From the NCBI GenBank assembly GCA_017601225.1, contig JAFNIX010000008.1, forward strand, positions 29,022 to 93,021: a DNA stretch of 64,000 nt, in the 5' to 3' direction. The stretch comes from Candidatus Brockarchaeota archaeon. Its GTDB lineage: Archaea > Thermoproteota > EX4484-205 > JAAOZP01. Of the stretch, positions 51,536 to 62,510 are shown in pieces. The notes under the pieces were generated by a model that worked only from the letters and a program-made list of their open reading frames with translations, was not told the origin of the DNA and did not search any database. The stretch's first letter is position 1; every line of letters begins with the position of its first letter. A program made the translations under genes and the position numbers.

Positions 51536-54199
51536 TCAAGCCTCTTCGATTTTCTCCTCGACGACCTTTGCCCCGATCTGGTTCAGGGTTTCTTTTACTG
51601 TAATGTTTACAGTGTTTCTACTTATCCCTTTTTCAGAAGTAGCCTCAATTCTTACTTCAAGCGGCGCAACCTGTGCTCCTTCCCGGTGCAGCGGAGCCAA
51701 TACTCCTTTAATCAGGTCTGAAAGCTTCTCCCACGGGACTTGCGCGGTTATTTCTATTCTCCTCACTATTCCTGGTGGTGGGGGTTTCGCTTCAGAAGGT
51801 TTCCCAACTGGTGGTGTAACAACCGTAACAGGTGGTGCGGCACTAACGCTCGGCGCAGGTTGAACTACCCCCACCTCTTTCTTCATTCTCTCTGCAACCT
51901 CCTTCCTGAGCACGACAGTATCGTCCGTTATCACGCTGATCGGAACATTTTCTAGGTAGTGAACCGTCTCGCCTACAGCAATACCGAACACACCGTCCCG
52001 GACTCCCTGAATAATCGTGTTCTTCAAAACGTTTTCGTCTTCAAGCAGCGGCAACCCAGGATACTTCATGAAGGCTTCCCATATTTCGGAGAAGCTTTTC
52101 CGATCCTCATCCTTTGAAAACACTTTCTCAAGCAACACTTTAGGCGCCAACTTGTTTAACAGGAGCTCCTGATCCATGAGGAAGCTCTTGACTCTTCCAG
52201 TAAGCGTAGATTTTTCGCCTAACGTGGGTGTACCCATGTCCCGTGTTTCAAAACCGTCTCTTGAAGCCTTGGCCAAGTACCTGTAGACAGAGATTATTCT
52301 ATAGCGCATCCGCGTGCTAGAAGAGTCGACTTCTTTCAGCCTTTGCTTCACCCTTTCCTTATCCTCTTCTGAAAGCGTTTTCGCCATCTCCCTATCTTCA
52401 TCTATTGCTTTAAGAGCGAGAAAACGCTTGGTTTCCGCCCTGAGGACATCGTATTCATTCAGATCAGCTATTAGGAACATTAGGTTGTTCTTATAGGTTC
52501 TGAAGCCGGTTGAGTATTTTATAAGTGCTTCCCGTATAAATTCCTCTGTTCTAGGGTTCTGCATCATCAGGTCGAAGGAGAGTATTGCCAGCTTCAACTT
52601 CTTATCATCCGGAATATCGGCGCTCGTCCTCGGCCACAGCGAGACTTTAAAATCGCCGCCGACTATTTTCTCAACCCTTTCCCGGATTTCTTTCTCAAGA
52701 TCCTCCTCTCTAACAGCCTCCTCTCTTTCTATTATTAGCCGGTTGAGGCCAACCCTGCTGCTGAAATAGTAAAGGTTTCTTTCCAAATGCAAGTATAATG
52801 GCCCATCTATGTCTTCAAGCCTCCTTAAAGCGTCTCCAATTATGGCTGGAGGCACGCCGGGGCGTAGAAACGCTAGCCTAAGCCTTTGAGCAGTAACCCC
52901 TTTCCTCTCGCCGCCGCTGAAAGAATAGAAGAATATGCAGGTAGCTAGGCCGGAAGCGATTCTGTATTTAGAATACTCGGAACCCATGTGCCTATCTATA
53001 TTAACTGCTTTCGCATCGCCGCCAGCTATGTCTGATTTAATCACTGATTCGAAAACCTCTCCGACGTGCTCAATAAACAGTCTTCTTATTCTCGGGTTGG
53101 CTAGGTTTATGTTAACCGGCTGAATAAGAGGAGCAGGATCCTCCCTTGAAAACAGGTCGGAAACCACCTCGGCTAGAATCCTTAACACGCCTCTGGTTCT
53201 CTGGAAAGTCGGGATAGTTCCCCATCTTTCGAAAAGAACATCTATGAGCTCAGGGTGGAAAGGATAGGACTTCCTCATCTTCTCCTTGTACGCTACTTCC
53301 CGTGCTTCTCGCGGAACCTCCTCGCCGAGCTTCTGGTAGAGGTCAAAATATTCCCCTATGACGGCTTCCCGTTCCTTCTCATCCCCAAGGTCTTCGAAAA
53401 GCCTCTTCCTTAAAATCTCGTAGACCTCCTCGCCCTCAACCGGGGTGTAAATCATCTGCATCCTTCCGAAAATCCTCTGCAACTGGTTGAGAACCTTCTC
53501 TCCACGCTCCCCGTAGGGCGCGCTTGAAGGAAGTGTGCACAGCAGCACGCATTGCTTAGAGGATTTTATGGCCTCGGTTAATTCTTGGCAAAAAACAAAT
53601 ATCTGGTCTTCAAACTCCTTCGCCCCCACAGTATATACTGTAAGCTCATCGATCAGAATAAGCACGGGACGATTCGCATTCAGTATTTTCTCAAGGATTT
53701 CCCTCCCGGGAGCGATTCTTTTAACATCATGCTCCTTAACCTCCTCATATACCCCTAGTTGCTCCGCAATCTCGCCCCAAGGCGTTTTCCCCTTCAAAGG
53801 GTCAGGCACGGTGCCGACGAACACCGCGACCTTGGCTTCAGGAACCTTTGTTAGCCCAATGTCCTTCAAGACTTTTTTAACCTCAGCCATGTGGGAGACT
53901 CTTTCACCGGATTTGATGAGATGATAAAGAGAAACCAGAGCGTGCGTTTTACCCCCGCCGAAAGGAGTCTGAATCTGTATAATCTTGCTGGCTTCCCTTC
54001 CGCTGAGCGTGAGAAACACATCCTTAATAATGTTTTCCAAGCCCCTTGTGAAATGCGTCCTCCTGAAGAACGTTTCAGGATCTAGGTATTCAACGGTAGC
54101 CTCGTTTCTCAAAATACTCCTGAGATCGGCTGCGAAATCCCCTATTCTCCCCTCTCTAATATCTTTATGTGGAATCACAACCTGTAACCAAGGCTTCAA
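51536..54199 (-). CDS. COG1483/DUF499 AAA+ ATPase of a methylase defence system
   Basis: An 887-residue AAA+ ATPase. Walker A is PFGGGKTHALVSL (residues 79-91) and Walker B is VLILIDELTVY; further blocks (ILLCTLPSSAPYG, then FHPELIDVLFERWG) match the DUF499 family. A proline-rich linker (about 770-815) leads to a small C-terminal domain. The start is a TTG five bases after the methylase stop, so it is co-transcribed with it. By family it couples ATP use to methylation or restriction, like BREX PglY or BrxC-type ATPases. It is intact. Confidence 0.78.
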   Translation of the reverse strand: MKPWLQVVIPHKDIREGRIGDFAADLRSILRNEATVEYLDPETFFRRTHFTRGLENIIKDVFLTLSGREASKIIQIQTPFGGGKTHALVSLYHLIKSGERVSHMAEVKKVLKDIGLTKVPEAKVAVFVGTVPDPLKGKTPWGEIAEQLGVYEEVKEHDVKRIAPGREILEKILNANRPVLILIDELTVYTVGAKEFEDQIFVFCQELTEAIKSSKQCVLLCTLPSSAPYGERGEKVLNQLQRIFGRMQMIYTPVEGEEVYEILRKRLFEDLGDEKEREAVIGEYFDLYQKLGEEVPREAREVAYKEKMRKSYPFHPELIDVLFERWGTIPTFQRTRGVLRILAEVVSDLFSREDPAPLIQPVNINLANPRIRRLFIEHVGEVFESVIKSDIAGGDAKAVNIDRHMGSEYSKYRIASGLATCIFFYSFSGGERKGVTAQRLRLAFLRPGVPPAIIGDALRRLEDIDGPLYLHLERNLYYFSSRVGLNRLIIEREEAVREEDLEKEIRERVEKIVGGDFKVSLWPRTSADIPDDKKLKLAILSFDLMMQNPRTEEFIREALIKYSTGFRTYKNNLMFLIADLNEYDVLRAETKRFLALKAIDEDREMAKTLSEEDKERVKQRLKEVDSSSTRMRYRIISVYRYLAKASRDGFETRDMGTPTLGEKSTLTGRVKSFLMDQELLLNKLAPKVLLEKVFSKDEDRKSFSEIWEAFMKYPGLPLLEDENVLKNTIIQGVRDGVFGIAVGETVHYLENVPISVITDDTVVLRKEVAERMKKEVGVVQPAPSVSAAPPVTVVTPPVGKPSEAKPPPPGIVRRIEITAQVPWEKLSDLIKGVLAPLHREGAQVAPLEVRIEATSEKGISRNTVNITVKETLNQIGAKVVEEKIEEA

Positions 54200-54204
54200 C
54201 CTAT

Positions 54205-56916
54205 TTAACCACCCTCCATAAATCCTAATAAGCTTTGTTTCCTACTCGCTTCCCTAACATACGCATCCTTACCGTAGAGGAAGCCTTGGAGAAGCTGCCT
54301 CTCCTTATCACCCTCCGGCAGTACTTCGGAAAGAGCCTGGGCCACCTGCCAGAAAACCTCGTTTCCCGCATACCCGGTCTCACTCAATATCTCCTTAATC
54401 TTCTCCCTTTCACCACGCTCCCACGAGATTAGAACACGGTGGAGAACATCCACCATTGAAGTGAAACTCGTCTTCTTCATGAAAGAAGGATCCTTCGCCC
54501 TCTCCATGGGGCCGAGGACTCTAACAAACTCCTTCTCCTTCTTAACAAGTTCCCCACGATCCCATAATTCCGTGAGCTCGACGCCCATCGGCCTGGAAAG
54601 CTTAATCGCATCGTCGAAATGCACCTTAGCGTTGCCGAAAGTCCACCTCCAAAGCAGGTAGAACCTCGTATCAGCATCCACCCCACCAAGATCAGCTCTC
54701 TTCAACACTCTTTCCAAGGCAAACTCGCTCACAACCTTCCTAACATACTCCAACAATTCCTTAACTGAAACCTCCTCGCCTGAAAGCTTCTCAACCCTAG
54801 AATATCTTCCGAAAACCTCTACCGCTGGTCCTATAGCGCTCACGAAGAAGTCTGCACCGCTTATCCCCTGCTTCCAGAACTGCTCAAGTTTTTCCTTAAC
54901 TCTTTGATCAATTGCTTCCTTTATCTCGTTGAAATACGCAACTTTTTCTTCACTACGTTTTCTGCAAACCATATAGACTGAAGACGCTAAAGCTGCGCTT
55001 TCCATTGCTCTTAACCTTTCTTTCATCTCAGTATGAATAGGCCAAGATGCTGTAAGCACTAAACCTGATTTCAGCAGACTACTTATTATTGTTTCCCAAG
55101 CCTCTGTAGATTTATAGGCGAAAACAATAACAGCGATTCCGTTTGGCTTTAACACCCTGTGAATTTCACTAAACGCCTTAGCTATAAGTTCTTCAAACCT
55201 TTTCTTACCCTCCTCCTTACCTCCATAAGCTACAATCTCTTCTGATTTTGGAGTTAAAGGCGTGGCGAAAAGTCTAGAATATAAATCCCCAATTGTGCGT
55301 TTGAGCCACACATAGAAGAAGTCAGAGAGATAGGAATATGGTACGTTATCGTAATAGGGTGGATCTGTGAAAACTGCTTCAAAAAAGTTATCAGGATAGA
55401 AAAGGGAAGTAGCAGAGGATTGAAGAATGACAGCAGGAGTACTTAAAGAACTACAATGTTTAGCTACATTCAGGTTATATTCTAAGGAATTTAACCAATT
55501 ACCCGTAGAGTCACTAAAGGAGTTAGATTCAAAGTAATCCCAAACCATTGGTAATGCTTGACGACTAGAAGATCCGGCAATTGTCTCTTTTGTGTTAGCC
55601 CACCTGCTAACCGAATTGTTTTTCTCTGCAATATGATCAATGCTGCTTGCTAAATAACTCACTAGTGCTTTTGCATATTCCTCGTCCATACCTTCAGTCA
55701 GCATTTTTTTATATGCAAGCCTAACTTTTTCAACAAATGTGATTAATGCAAGCTTCTGGCGTGAGTTGAAAAGGTCACCCCATTTAAGTATCCCATACCT
55801 TTGAACACGAAAACCGAGTGTTTCTTTAGGCGGCATAGGTTCATCTGGCACAGGATCAAAGCCCCATTTCTCGAAAAGCTCCTGTCTTTTCTTCTCCAAG
55901 TATTTTTCCGCTTTCTTGAAAATTTCCAAGTCTTTCCCGGTAGCGATGCGATAAGTTTTTCCTTTGTTCTTTGGGTTATGTAGGACAACTGCAATCATTC
56001 TCTGTCCTGCTTTTCCCTCTTGGAATTGTTTTCTCACATCCTTATCGGAGATTCCTGCCCCACATACGGGACAGTTGACTGTCGCTTTTCTCGTTGTTCC
56101 TTGAGAAGGATCGAAGTCTATCTCCCTACCTTGAACTATCTTAAATTCTATTTTCTTTCTCTTCTTGTCAACGATCATCTTTAACGCTACTTTCTTGCCT
56201 TCTTTCTTAGCAAGCCAGAACTGCCTCATCAATGGGATCTCTACTCTGCAGGATGGGTTTTGACACTCTACGGTTCTAGCCCAGATGTAGCCTACTGGAA
56301 TACTTCCATCAGGATCGGCAGGATAAAACTTGCCGATTTCCTTCCTTGCCTCTTTCAAAACCCAATTACCCCATTTTTTAACATCGTAAAGAAGCTTAGG
56401 AACCTCCTTTACCTCAACTTCCCCGCTGAGTGTTTTCTGAACTGTGTTTTCGATTTTCACTTTAAGATTAGAATACTTTTGAGGGTATTCTAAAACCGCT
56501 TTCAGGATTAGTACTGCAACAGGATTGTATTCTAAAGCGTAGGTTTCGCATCCAAGCCTTAAGGCTTCAAGGGGAATGGAGCCACCGCCAGCAAAGCAAT
56601 CGAGAACCTTAGGAGCTTCTCCGTTAAAGAATTCCCTTATTTCCCTCCTGGCTTGCTCGATTAAATCCTTGTTTAACGAGTTCTCCCATTTTGAAAGTTT
56701 GGCGATGAAATCAAGTTTCTTCCTTAATTCCTCCTGGTCTTTAGGGGCTGGAACCAATGCAGCGTAAGTCGTTGCCCTTGAAGCAGCTAATGGACGGCGG
56801 GCCCACCAGATGTGAAGAGTAGAGATATGCCCATGCCGTATGTTTTTCTCCTTAACGGATTCTTCGCTTACCTCTTTGAGAGGGAAATCAACCTCTATGA
56901 GCCTTTTCTCATCCAT
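54205..56916 (-). CDS. DUF1156 adenine-specific DNA methylase (COG1743)
   Basis: A 903-residue methylase. The N-terminus is the DUF1156 signature ([17 protein letters not shown], then [19 protein letters not shown]). SAM-binding motif I is [18 protein letters not shown], zinc ribbons are CQNPSC and CPVCGAG, and the catalytic motif is DPPYYDN near residue 515. It should make N6-methyladenine (or N4-methylcytosine) marks on host DNA. The frame opens at 56958, but the family start [10 protein letters not shown] is at 56916, two bases after the helicase stop. It is part of the operon running from 60278 to 51536. Confidence 0.82.
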   Translation of the reverse strand: MDEKRLIEVDFPLKEVSEESVKEKNIRHGHISTLHIWWARRPLAASRATTYAALVPAPKDQEELRKKLDFIAKLSKWENSLNKDLIEQARREIREFFNGEAPKVLDCFAGGGSIPLEALRLGCETYALEYNPVAVLILKAVLEYPQKYSNLKVKIENTVQKTLSGEVEVKEVPKLLYDVKKWGNWVLKEARKEIGKFYPADPDGSIPVGYIWARTVECQNPSCRVEIPLMRQFWLAKKEGKKVALKMIVDKKRKKIEFKIVQGREIDFDPSQGTTRKATVNCPVCGAGISDKDVRKQFQEGKAGQRMIAVVLHNPKNKGKTYRIATGKDLEIFKKAEKYLEKKRQELFEKWGFDPVPDEPMPPKETLGFRVQRYGILKWGDLFNSRQKLALITFVEKVRLAYKKMLTEGMDEEYAKALVSYLASSIDHIAEKNNSVSRWANTKETIAGSSSRQALPMVWDYFESNSFSDSTGNWLNSLEYNLNVAKHCSSLSTPAVILQSSATSLFYPDNFFEAVFTDPPYYDNVPYSYLSDFFYVWLKRTIGDLYSRLFATPLTPKSEEIVAYGGKEEGKKRFEELIAKAFSEIHRVLKPNGIAVIVFAYKSTEAWETIISSLLKSGLVLTASWPIHTEMKERLRAMESAALASSVYMVCRKRSEEKVAYFNEIKEAIDQRVKEKLEQFWKQGISGADFFVSAIGPAVEVFGRYSRVEKLSGEEVSVKELLEYVRKVVSEFALERVLKRADLGGVDADTRFYLLWRWTFGNAKVHFDDAIKLSRPMGVELTELWDRGELVKKEKEFVRVLGPMERAKDPSFMKKTSFTSMVDVLHRVLISWERGEREKIKEILSETGYAGNEVFWQVAQALSEVLPEGDKERQLLQGFLYGKDAYVREASRKQSLLGFMEGG

Positions 56917-56918
56917 GC

Positions 56919-59900
56919 TCACCCACTCACCTTTTCCTTCATGGCAGCATTCTTCCAATCCGTCACAATATACCTGACGACTTCGACTTCCTCCTCCGGC
57001 TTGAGTTTCTCAGCAGGGTTCTGAATAGTGTAGAGCTCCGGGTTGTCTTTAGCGTTAGCCACAACGTAGAGCCAATACTCTCCTCCAAGCCTATTGGCCA
57101 TCATCCACTCGTTGGGCGTGAGAGCTATTTTCCCTTCTCCAGCCCTAGCCTTAACCTCTATGTATCTTATGCTTCCATCCTGGGCCGTGGAACGAATGTC
57201 GAATCCAAGGTTCTGGGCTGACACATCTTCAGGGCTTCTTCCTCTGGAGGCTTCAAACTCCATGGCTACCCGCATGCCTATCTCCTCTATCTCCCTATCC
57301 TCTTTTAAAGCATCGTCTGCAGGAACCTTGGGAACTACTGCCGCGACCCCGAGAATGTTCGGCGAAGAGGGTAGGAGATGGGTTTCCGACTCTATTTGTT
57401 TCTCAAGCCTGGCCTTTTTTCTCTCCAACTCCTCCCTGTTTCTCCTCTCGTTCTGAAGAATCATGTCTGGAATATCTTCACCCATTGCCCTTCTAGCCTC
57501 GTACTCTGCTAATTTAGCTTCGGATTCGAAAATAAGCTGTTCAATAGACCTTAACCCGTATTTTCTCTTAATCTCAGCGTCATGCTCCCTCTGCTTCTTT
57601 AATTCTTCAAGATACGCTGGTAAAAAATTTTCAACAGCGTAGGCGATGACAGAGTCCTCGGCAGGGGTTAAACCAGCCAGTTCAGTAATTGTTGAAGCAT
57701 GATACGGCTTTAAATCCCAGAGGATTGACGGCGAAACCAGTCTTATATTATTCTCACGATCCTGGTATAATGCGAAGATCTTCTTGCCCGCCACGTCTCC
57801 AGCACCGTCGTTTATCACACCCTCTAAGAACCAGATGAAACCGTTCAGCTCTCCGGAAGGATCTAGGAATACTGCACCTCTATCAACGGCTTCCACATGT
57901 TTTTCGAAAATCTTTTCCACCACAGCTTCGAGGAGAGGATGCCCAGGTGCTACGAATTCAGCCCGTTCTTTGAAAGCCCGCTCCTTTTCAAAAGAAAACT
58001 TGTTGTATTCTCTGAAGACTTCGCCGAATTTCACCTTGAATTCAAACGGCAGGCTTCTCAACTCATATGGGACGCTAGGAACCCTCCAGAAGCCGTCCTT
58101 CCTCCTCTCAACCTTGACCCCCAGCTTCTCCGAAGCCCTTAGGAAGAATTTCTCAATATACTCTGGGACAAGCCTATTCTCCTTCGCGACTCTCTGCTCA
58201 CCCAGTATGCCTGTGAAGTCGATATGCCTTGTCGCCAAGCCTTCCAGCGTAGCCTCCTTGGTTCTTCTAATAGCCTCCTCGTCAGGAATCCTTTCAATAT
58301 CTTTCAGAATATCCTCTATAGATCTTTTATTTGTTATAGCCTCGACGATAAGATCTTGAAGACTTTTCTCCGGGAAAACCTCGCCTATGACATCGAAAAC
58401 CCTGTCGTTGCCCAAATGCTGCCTTATGACGTTAAGCTTGTTGAAAAGCGTTTCAAGGATCCTTCCCTCCCTCGTATCTATGGCCACAAGATTGTAAATG
58501 TGGGCTTCAAACCTTTGACCATACCTGTGTATCCTGCCCATTCTCTGCTCAAGCCTGTTTGGGTTCCATGGGATATCGTAGTTAACCATGAGCCAGCAGA
58601 ACTGGAGGTTTATGCCCTCTCCACCAGCCTCGGTTGAAACCATTATCTGCGTTTTATCCCTGAATTCATGCTCAGCATTCACCCTTTTTTCAAGGTTCAT
58701 CCCGCCGTGAATACAGCTCACAGAATACCCCCAGCTTTTGATCTTCTCAACCAAGTACTCCAGCGTGTCCCTTGACTCTGTGAAAATCAGCAGCTTCTCA
58801 CCGTTCACGCTTAGTTTTTCCTCCTCCATCACCTTCCTAAGCTGCACGAGCTTCGTTTCAATCTCTTTTTTCTCAGCTTCTCTCGCCAGCCTAATGAGCT
58901 CCTCAATCTTCTCTATTTCATCCCTTAGCTCCTCAAGGGTTTCCGCGGATGAAAGCTTTTCAAGCATCTCCTCCTCTCTGCTCCATCTTTCAAGCTCAGG
59001 ATAATCTTCTAAAGCCGCCTCGTCTAAGTATCCTCCTAAATCAGATATTATTTTCCCCTGTTCATATAATTCTTTTAGCTTATCCCTCCTCCTTTCTAAT
59101 GACTTTCTTATTGCTCTCACGCTTGAGGCTAAACGTCTCTGAAGAATCAGTAAGGCGAAGGCGACGCTTCTTTTCTCCTTCTCCATAGCCTTGTTATAAT
59201 GCCTCTCAACATACTCGGTGACAGCGTTGTAGAGACGCTTCTCATCATCACTTAAACGATATTTAACAGTTATTACTTTTCTGGGAGGAAATAATGGTGT
59301 TCCATCAAAGTTTTTCAAGTCTTCTTTCAAACGCCTGAGGAATAGAGGATTATCCTTGTTCCTTATGGATTCCTCAAGCATCTCGTTAGTTGCAAAAAAC
59401 CCGGGTTCGAGAAGGTTTAGAAACAGTCTGAAATTACTTGGATCACCCCTATGAGGGGTTGCTGTTAAAAAGAGCATGAATTTACTGTTTTTAGACAAGA
59501 GCTCTCCAAGCTCATATCTTTCTGTTTTATTCATTTTCCCCCCGTACTCGTAAGCAGCCATCTTGTGTGCCTCGTCAACTATCACCAAGTCCCAGCTGGC
59601 TTCCCTCAACCCCCTCATAATATCATCCTGCTTAGCAAAATCCATCGAGGTAATGGCTTGATTCTCATCCTGCCAGATGTTTCTCCCGTATGAAGCGTCT
59701 ACCGCAGCCCTATCAATAATCCTGAAGGTTTCGCCAAACTTCTCCTTCAGCTCCCTAACCCACTGATCCTTCAGATGGCCGGGAACAACTATAAGAACTC
59801 TGTCAACCAAACCCCTGAGTTTCAATTCCTTAAGTATCAGTCCAGCCATGATGGTCTTGCCCGCCCCAGGGTCGTCAGCCAGCAGAAACCTAATCCTAGG

Positions 59901-60278
59901 GTTTTTCAAAATACGGTGGTAAACAGCATCAATCTGGTGGGGCAGAGGATCTATCTGGGAAACGTTAACAGCATAAAGAGGGTCGAACTGGAATGCGAAA
60001 CGTATTCTTTTACCCTCCATGAACAGGAAGAAGGCTTCGGCGTCACCGGAGAAGTCCCTCCTTCTCAACTCGACTTGCCTTGTCTTTTCTAAATCGCTCT
60101 GAGAGAGAATCCTAGAGTAAAACCTTCCAGTGTTTAAGCCGACGCCGCATACCTCAATATTGCTCCCTATTCTCCTAAGGGAAACAACTCTTATTCTCTC
60201 AGGCCAAAAAGGGCCTTCAAGAATACTGTCCGGCTTTACTGAAGCACTGGTATTGTTTTCACTTTTCCCAACACTCAT
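56919..60278 (-). CDS. SNF2-family helicase with C-terminal DUF3883-like nuclease domain
   Basis: A 1119-residue protein. Helicase motif I is [15 protein letters not shown], motif [11 protein letters not shown], motif [13 protein letters not shown], motif [14 protein letters not shown], and motif [13 protein letters not shown]. After a long helical region the C-terminus has [22 protein letters not shown], a DUF3883-like PD-(D/E)XK core (E-x-K). Such helicases stand first in methylase-ATPase defence operons and are thought to translocate on invading DNA. GAGGGGAA precedes the ATG. Length and motifs are intact. Confidence 0.82.
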   Translation of the reverse strand: MSVGKSENNTSASVKPDSILEGPFWPERIRVVSLRRIGSNIEVCGVGLNTGRFYSRILSQSDLEKTRQVELRRRDFSGDAEAFFLFMEGKRIRFAFQFDPLYAVNVSQIDPLPHQIDAVYHRILKNPRIRFLLADDPGAGKTIMAGLILKELKLRGLVDRVLIVVPGHLKDQWVRELKEKFGETFRIIDRAAVDASYGRNIWQDENQAITSMDFAKQDDIMRGLREASWDLVIVDEAHKMAAYEYGGKMNKTERYELGELLSKNSKFMLFLTATPHRGDPSNFRLFLNLLEPGFFATNEMLEESIRNKDNPLFLRRLKEDLKNFDGTPLFPPRKVITVKYRLSDDEKRLYNAVTEYVERHYNKAMEKEKRSVAFALLILQRRLASSVRAIRKSLERRRDKLKELYEQGKIISDLGGYLDEAALEDYPELERWSREEEMLEKLSSAETLEELRDEIEKIEELIRLAREAEKKEIETKLVQLRKVMEEEKLSVNGEKLLIFTESRDTLEYLVEKIKSWGYSVSCIHGGMNLEKRVNAEHEFRDKTQIMVSTEAGGEGINLQFCWLMVNYDIPWNPNRLEQRMGRIHRYGQRFEAHIYNLVAIDTREGRILETLFNKLNVIRQHLGNDRVFDVIGEVFPEKSLQDLIVEAITNKRSIEDILKDIERIPDEEAIRRTKEATLEGLATRHIDFTGILGEQRVAKENRLVPEYIEKFFLRASEKLGVKVERRKDGFWRVPSVPYELRSLPFEFKVKFGEVFREYNKFSFEKERAFKERAEFVAPGHPLLEAVVEKIFEKHVEAVDRGAVFLDPSGELNGFIWFLEGVINDGAGDVAGKKIFALYQDRENNIRLVSPSILWDLKPYHASTITELAGLTPAEDSVIAYAVENFLPAYLEELKKQREHDAEIKRKYGLRSIEQLIFESEAKLAEYEARRAMGEDIPDMILQNERRNREELERKKARLEKQIESETHLLPSSPNILGVAAVVPKVPADDALKEDREIEEIGMRVAMEFEASRGRSPEDVSAQNLGFDIRSTAQDGSIRYIEVKARAGEGKIALTPNEWMMANRLGGEYWLYVVANAKDNPELYTIQNPAEKLKPEEEVEVVRYIVTDWKNAAMKEKVSG

Positions 60279-60438
60279 TTCCCCTCACTCCCAAGTTAAA
60301 GGTGAAACATGCTCCTTCATATTCCAAAAATCCGGTCAGCCCTGGAGTCAACACACCCTGCTTCCCCATCGCCCTAAGAAAGCCTTCAGCCTCATAGGCT
60401 TAAAAACCTTAGGCCGTTCCTCCACGTATTTACGAAAA
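60279..60438 (-). other. Intergenic region with possible 3' fragment
   Basis: Minus-strand codons directly behind the palindrome read FRKYVEERPKVFKPMRLKA, then FLGRWGSRVC and stop, which looks like a natural protein tail. No start is present and the parent is unknown. The rest is the upstream region of the helicase operon. Confidence 0.35.
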
Positions 60439-60450
60439 TAGCGCGCACTA
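60439..60450. repeat. Palindrome variant TAGCGCGCACTA
   Basis: A 12-base element whose minus-strand TAG is the stop codon of the nuclease gene ending at 60448, so the element may have truncated that gene. Confidence 0.6.
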
Positions 60451-61464
60451 GGGAAATAGCTTCTCTATCTTCTGTCCGTTTCTAGTTAACCAGACTTCCT
60501 TAAGCCGCCCAACCATACGAAGTTTAGGTTTCTCTATTCTCTTGCCGGTGTCAACATCATAGTCTGTTTCCACTACGTAGACCTTCATTCCCTCGCTAAG
60601 GTTTTCGACATTTACCGGCCTACGCGTTCCCCATACATATCTCCCCTCGGCTAGATGTGCATCAATACGACTCTTGTATCCTTGGAAGACGATCCCTTCG
60701 ATTTCTCCGAACTCATTCCTTATGTATACATAGGCTTGAAACGGATTTATGCCATGTCTCTTGAAGAAACTTTCCTTGTCCTCGTCTGGAACTTGCTCAG
60801 GCTCGAAGAAAAAGTCATACCAAGTTTCAACTTCACCCTCTATAGTAGCTTGCGGTCTCTCTTCATAAAGTTCTGTGAATAAGAGGGCGTAATCATCTTC
60901 TAACCTATCAGCTCCAGCTTTTGTATAGGCCGACACCTTAACCACTTTGATGTCTGCATTTATCAGCTTTTGAGCTTTCTTCAGGTCTTCATCAATCTCG
61001 TCTATTATTACAAGCAATGAATGTCTCCGATTATACACAAGCTCATAAATCAGCGCATCTACAGAGTTAAACCCTGCTTTAGATATAAACATATGTAAGA
61101 TTTGTTCTTTTTGCTTGTCTCTAGCGATTTCTTCGAGGAGAATTTTGTATATGTTTTCACGACTCTCGGAATACGATAACTCGAAACCCAAGAGTTGCTT
61201 ACCTATGTGGTCGACAGACGGGTGTCTTGCAAGCTCGAACTCCACTAGATAGAGAACAGGATCTGTGGGCACAGAAAGATCAATCATAAAACCGTCAGGC
61301 ACGGTAGCTACCGCCCGCCCCTTTAGCTTTCTTTTAACATCAAAGTAAACTACTTGGTCAGTAAAAATATCAGCTATGTGTTCGATGACAAGATCCTCTA
61401 GCTCCGATTCGTCCCGGAAGGAGTATAGCCTATATCTGATACCATTAGAAAGGATAGTGGACAT
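60448..61464 (-). CDS. Predicted PD-(D/E)XK-type nuclease, possibly 3'-truncated
   Basis: A 338-residue soluble protein. Residues 25-100 contain VPDGFMIDLSVPTDPVLYLVEFELARH, where P-D, D and E-x-E form a nuclease-like core, preceded by a helix (ELEDLVIEHIADIF). The remainder is a strand-helix domain followed by a small beta-domain. The frame opens at 61485, but the TATA-like TTATTTATAA at 61491-61500 lies about 32 bases before the ATG at 61464, which I choose. The stop codon lies in the palindrome at 60439-60450, so the natural C-terminus may be lost. It follows the defence operon and may be its accessory nuclease. Confidence 0.5.
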   Translation of the reverse strand: MSTILSNGIRYRLYSFRDESELEDLVIEHIADIFTDQVVYFDVKRKLKGRAVATVPDGFMIDLSVPTDPVLYLVEFELARHPSVDHIGKQLLGFELSYSESRENIYKILLEEIARDKQKEQILHMFISKAGFNSVDALIYELVYNRRHSLLVIIDEIDEDLKKAQKLINADIKVVKVSAYTKAGADRLEDDYALLFTELYEERPQATIEGEVETWYDFFFEPEQVPDEDKESFFKRHGINPFQAYVYIRNEFGEIEGIVFQGYKSRIDAHLAEGRYVWGTRRPVNVENLSEGMKVYVVETDYDVDTGKRIEKPKLRMVGRLKEVWLTRNGQKIEKLFP

Positions 61465-61485
61465 ATACACCAGATATTTAGACAT

Positions 61486-61737
61486 ACCTGTTATTTATAA
61501 AGATATTATTCCTGTAGATCTCGGACGTTAAAAATAGCAAAGCGAAGCCCATTTGATAAAACCTGTTGTAACAGATGTAGCGTTATGAGCTAAACTGGAT
61601 GCATTCTCAGACACAGACCTGCAAAAGAATCTTGAATCCGGTTTGTCCAATCAACGGAAGTAATCGCGTGCCTATATCAATAACTTAAGTACCTCTAAAA
61701 ACTTATAGCCGCATGAAAAGCAGAGATGTATTAATAA
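61486..61737. other. Intergenic region between defence island and AGOG genes
   Basis: The region is AT-rich with two divergent promoter areas (61491-61500 on the minus strand; 61682-61701 on the plus strand). I see no gene of its own apart from a 27-codon overlapping frame from the ATG at 61712, out of frame with the glycosylase. Possibly the true AGOG start is lost through another frameshift here. Confidence 0.4.
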
Positions 61738-62223
61738 TTGACCAATACGGGGTTGATGAACCTGTTTGCTCGAATCCCTATCGGAGTCTGGAATAAAATA
61801 GTTATGGATGAACCGGAGTGGCAGCATATGAGTGGTTTCCTCGGGAAATATGGTTTTGGAAGGTTTTCAGTTTTAATGGTTTCTGTCAGCTTGAACGATT
61901 ACCAGTTGAAGGGTAGGGCTGAAACTGTTTACTGGCCGAGGATCAGGGAGATGCTGGAGAAGAAGGGTGTTCCAAACTCCCTGGAGGAGATGGAGAGGAT
62001 GCTTGTTGAGTTCTATAAGGGTGAAAGACTGGCGGGGCAGAAGATTAAAAGACTTAACCGGTTCTTCTCGAGCAGCCTTGTGAAAAACCTGTGGAACAGG
62101 ACCCCGGATGAGGTTGCGAAGGATTTTTCACAAATATGGCTCAGGCTCTCGGAAACCATGGGGCAAAAGCCAAGTGATAAAACCATCGCCTTCGCGATGA
62201 AAGCCTCGGCATCGTTTTACTAA
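61738..62223 (+). CDS. AGOG DNA glycosylase, N-terminal half
   Basis: A 161-residue protein matching the first two thirds of the archaeal 8-oxoguanine glycosylase AGOG (HhH-GPD superfamily): DEPEWQHM, LNDYQLKGRAETVYWPRI, KIKRLNRFFSSSL, then SDKTIAFAMKAS. The K in the last block lies where family knowledge places the catalytic lysine. The gene stops at 62223 in a TAATG overlap with the next gene, which encodes the C-terminal third. The annotated start is TTG; the ATG at 61756 is an alternative. Together they would be a two-subunit base excision repair enzyme. Confidence 0.72.
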   Translation: MTNTGLMNLFARIPIGVWNKIVMDEPEWQHMSGFLGKYGFGRFSVLMVSVSLNDYQLKGRAETVYWPRIREMLEKKGVPNSLEEMERMLVEFYKGERLAGQKIKRLNRFFSSSLVKNLWNRTPDEVAKDFSQIWLRLSETMGQKPSDKTIAFAMKASASFY

Positions 62224-62510
62224 TGACTGGTCGAAGCGACTTTTGCTACGAAGCCCCCATTCCGGTTGACTCCAGGATAAGGAGTTTCACGAGAAGGATT
62301 GGTGTTCAAGCTGAAGACGATGAGGCGGTCAGGGGTTTCTGGATGAGGGTGCTGGAAAGGATTAAGGAGAATATATCGATAAGCATGATTCACCTCGATT
62401 CCCTACTATGGCAGATAGGGACTCTAAGTAAATCGGAGCTCGTTGACTACTTTTCCCAGCTGGGTTTGAAGGATGTTGGCGAAGAGCTTGCGGGGATGCT
62501 TAGAGAATGA
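62223..62510 (+). CDS. AGOG DNA glycosylase, C-terminal half
   Basis: A 95-residue protein continuing AGOG: YEAPIPVDSRIRSFTRRIGV, then FWMRVLERIKE, then MIHLDSLLWQIG, all conserved C-terminal family blocks. The conserved Asp in PIPVDSRI is the likely catalytic aspartate. It starts at the ATG of TAATG, overlapping the previous stop by one base, and ends with an ATGA overlap with the next gene. Either a gene fission with coupled translation or a recent frameshift explains this. Confidence 0.72.
   Translation: MTGRSDFCYEAPIPVDSRIRSFTRRIGVQAEDDEAVRGFWMRVLERIKENISISMIHLDSLLWQIGTLSKSELVDYFSQLGLKDVGEELAGMLRE

Noticed and set aside
60130..60441. A plus-strand ORF before the palindrome
   Set aside because: It overlaps the start of the helicase operon in antisense and is rich in Ser, Pro and Leu without motifs.
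61712..61795. A 27-codon frame starting MKSRDVLIID ahead of AGOG
   Set aside because: It is too short and overlaps the glycosylase in another frame; it may only show that the true AGOG start has shifted.
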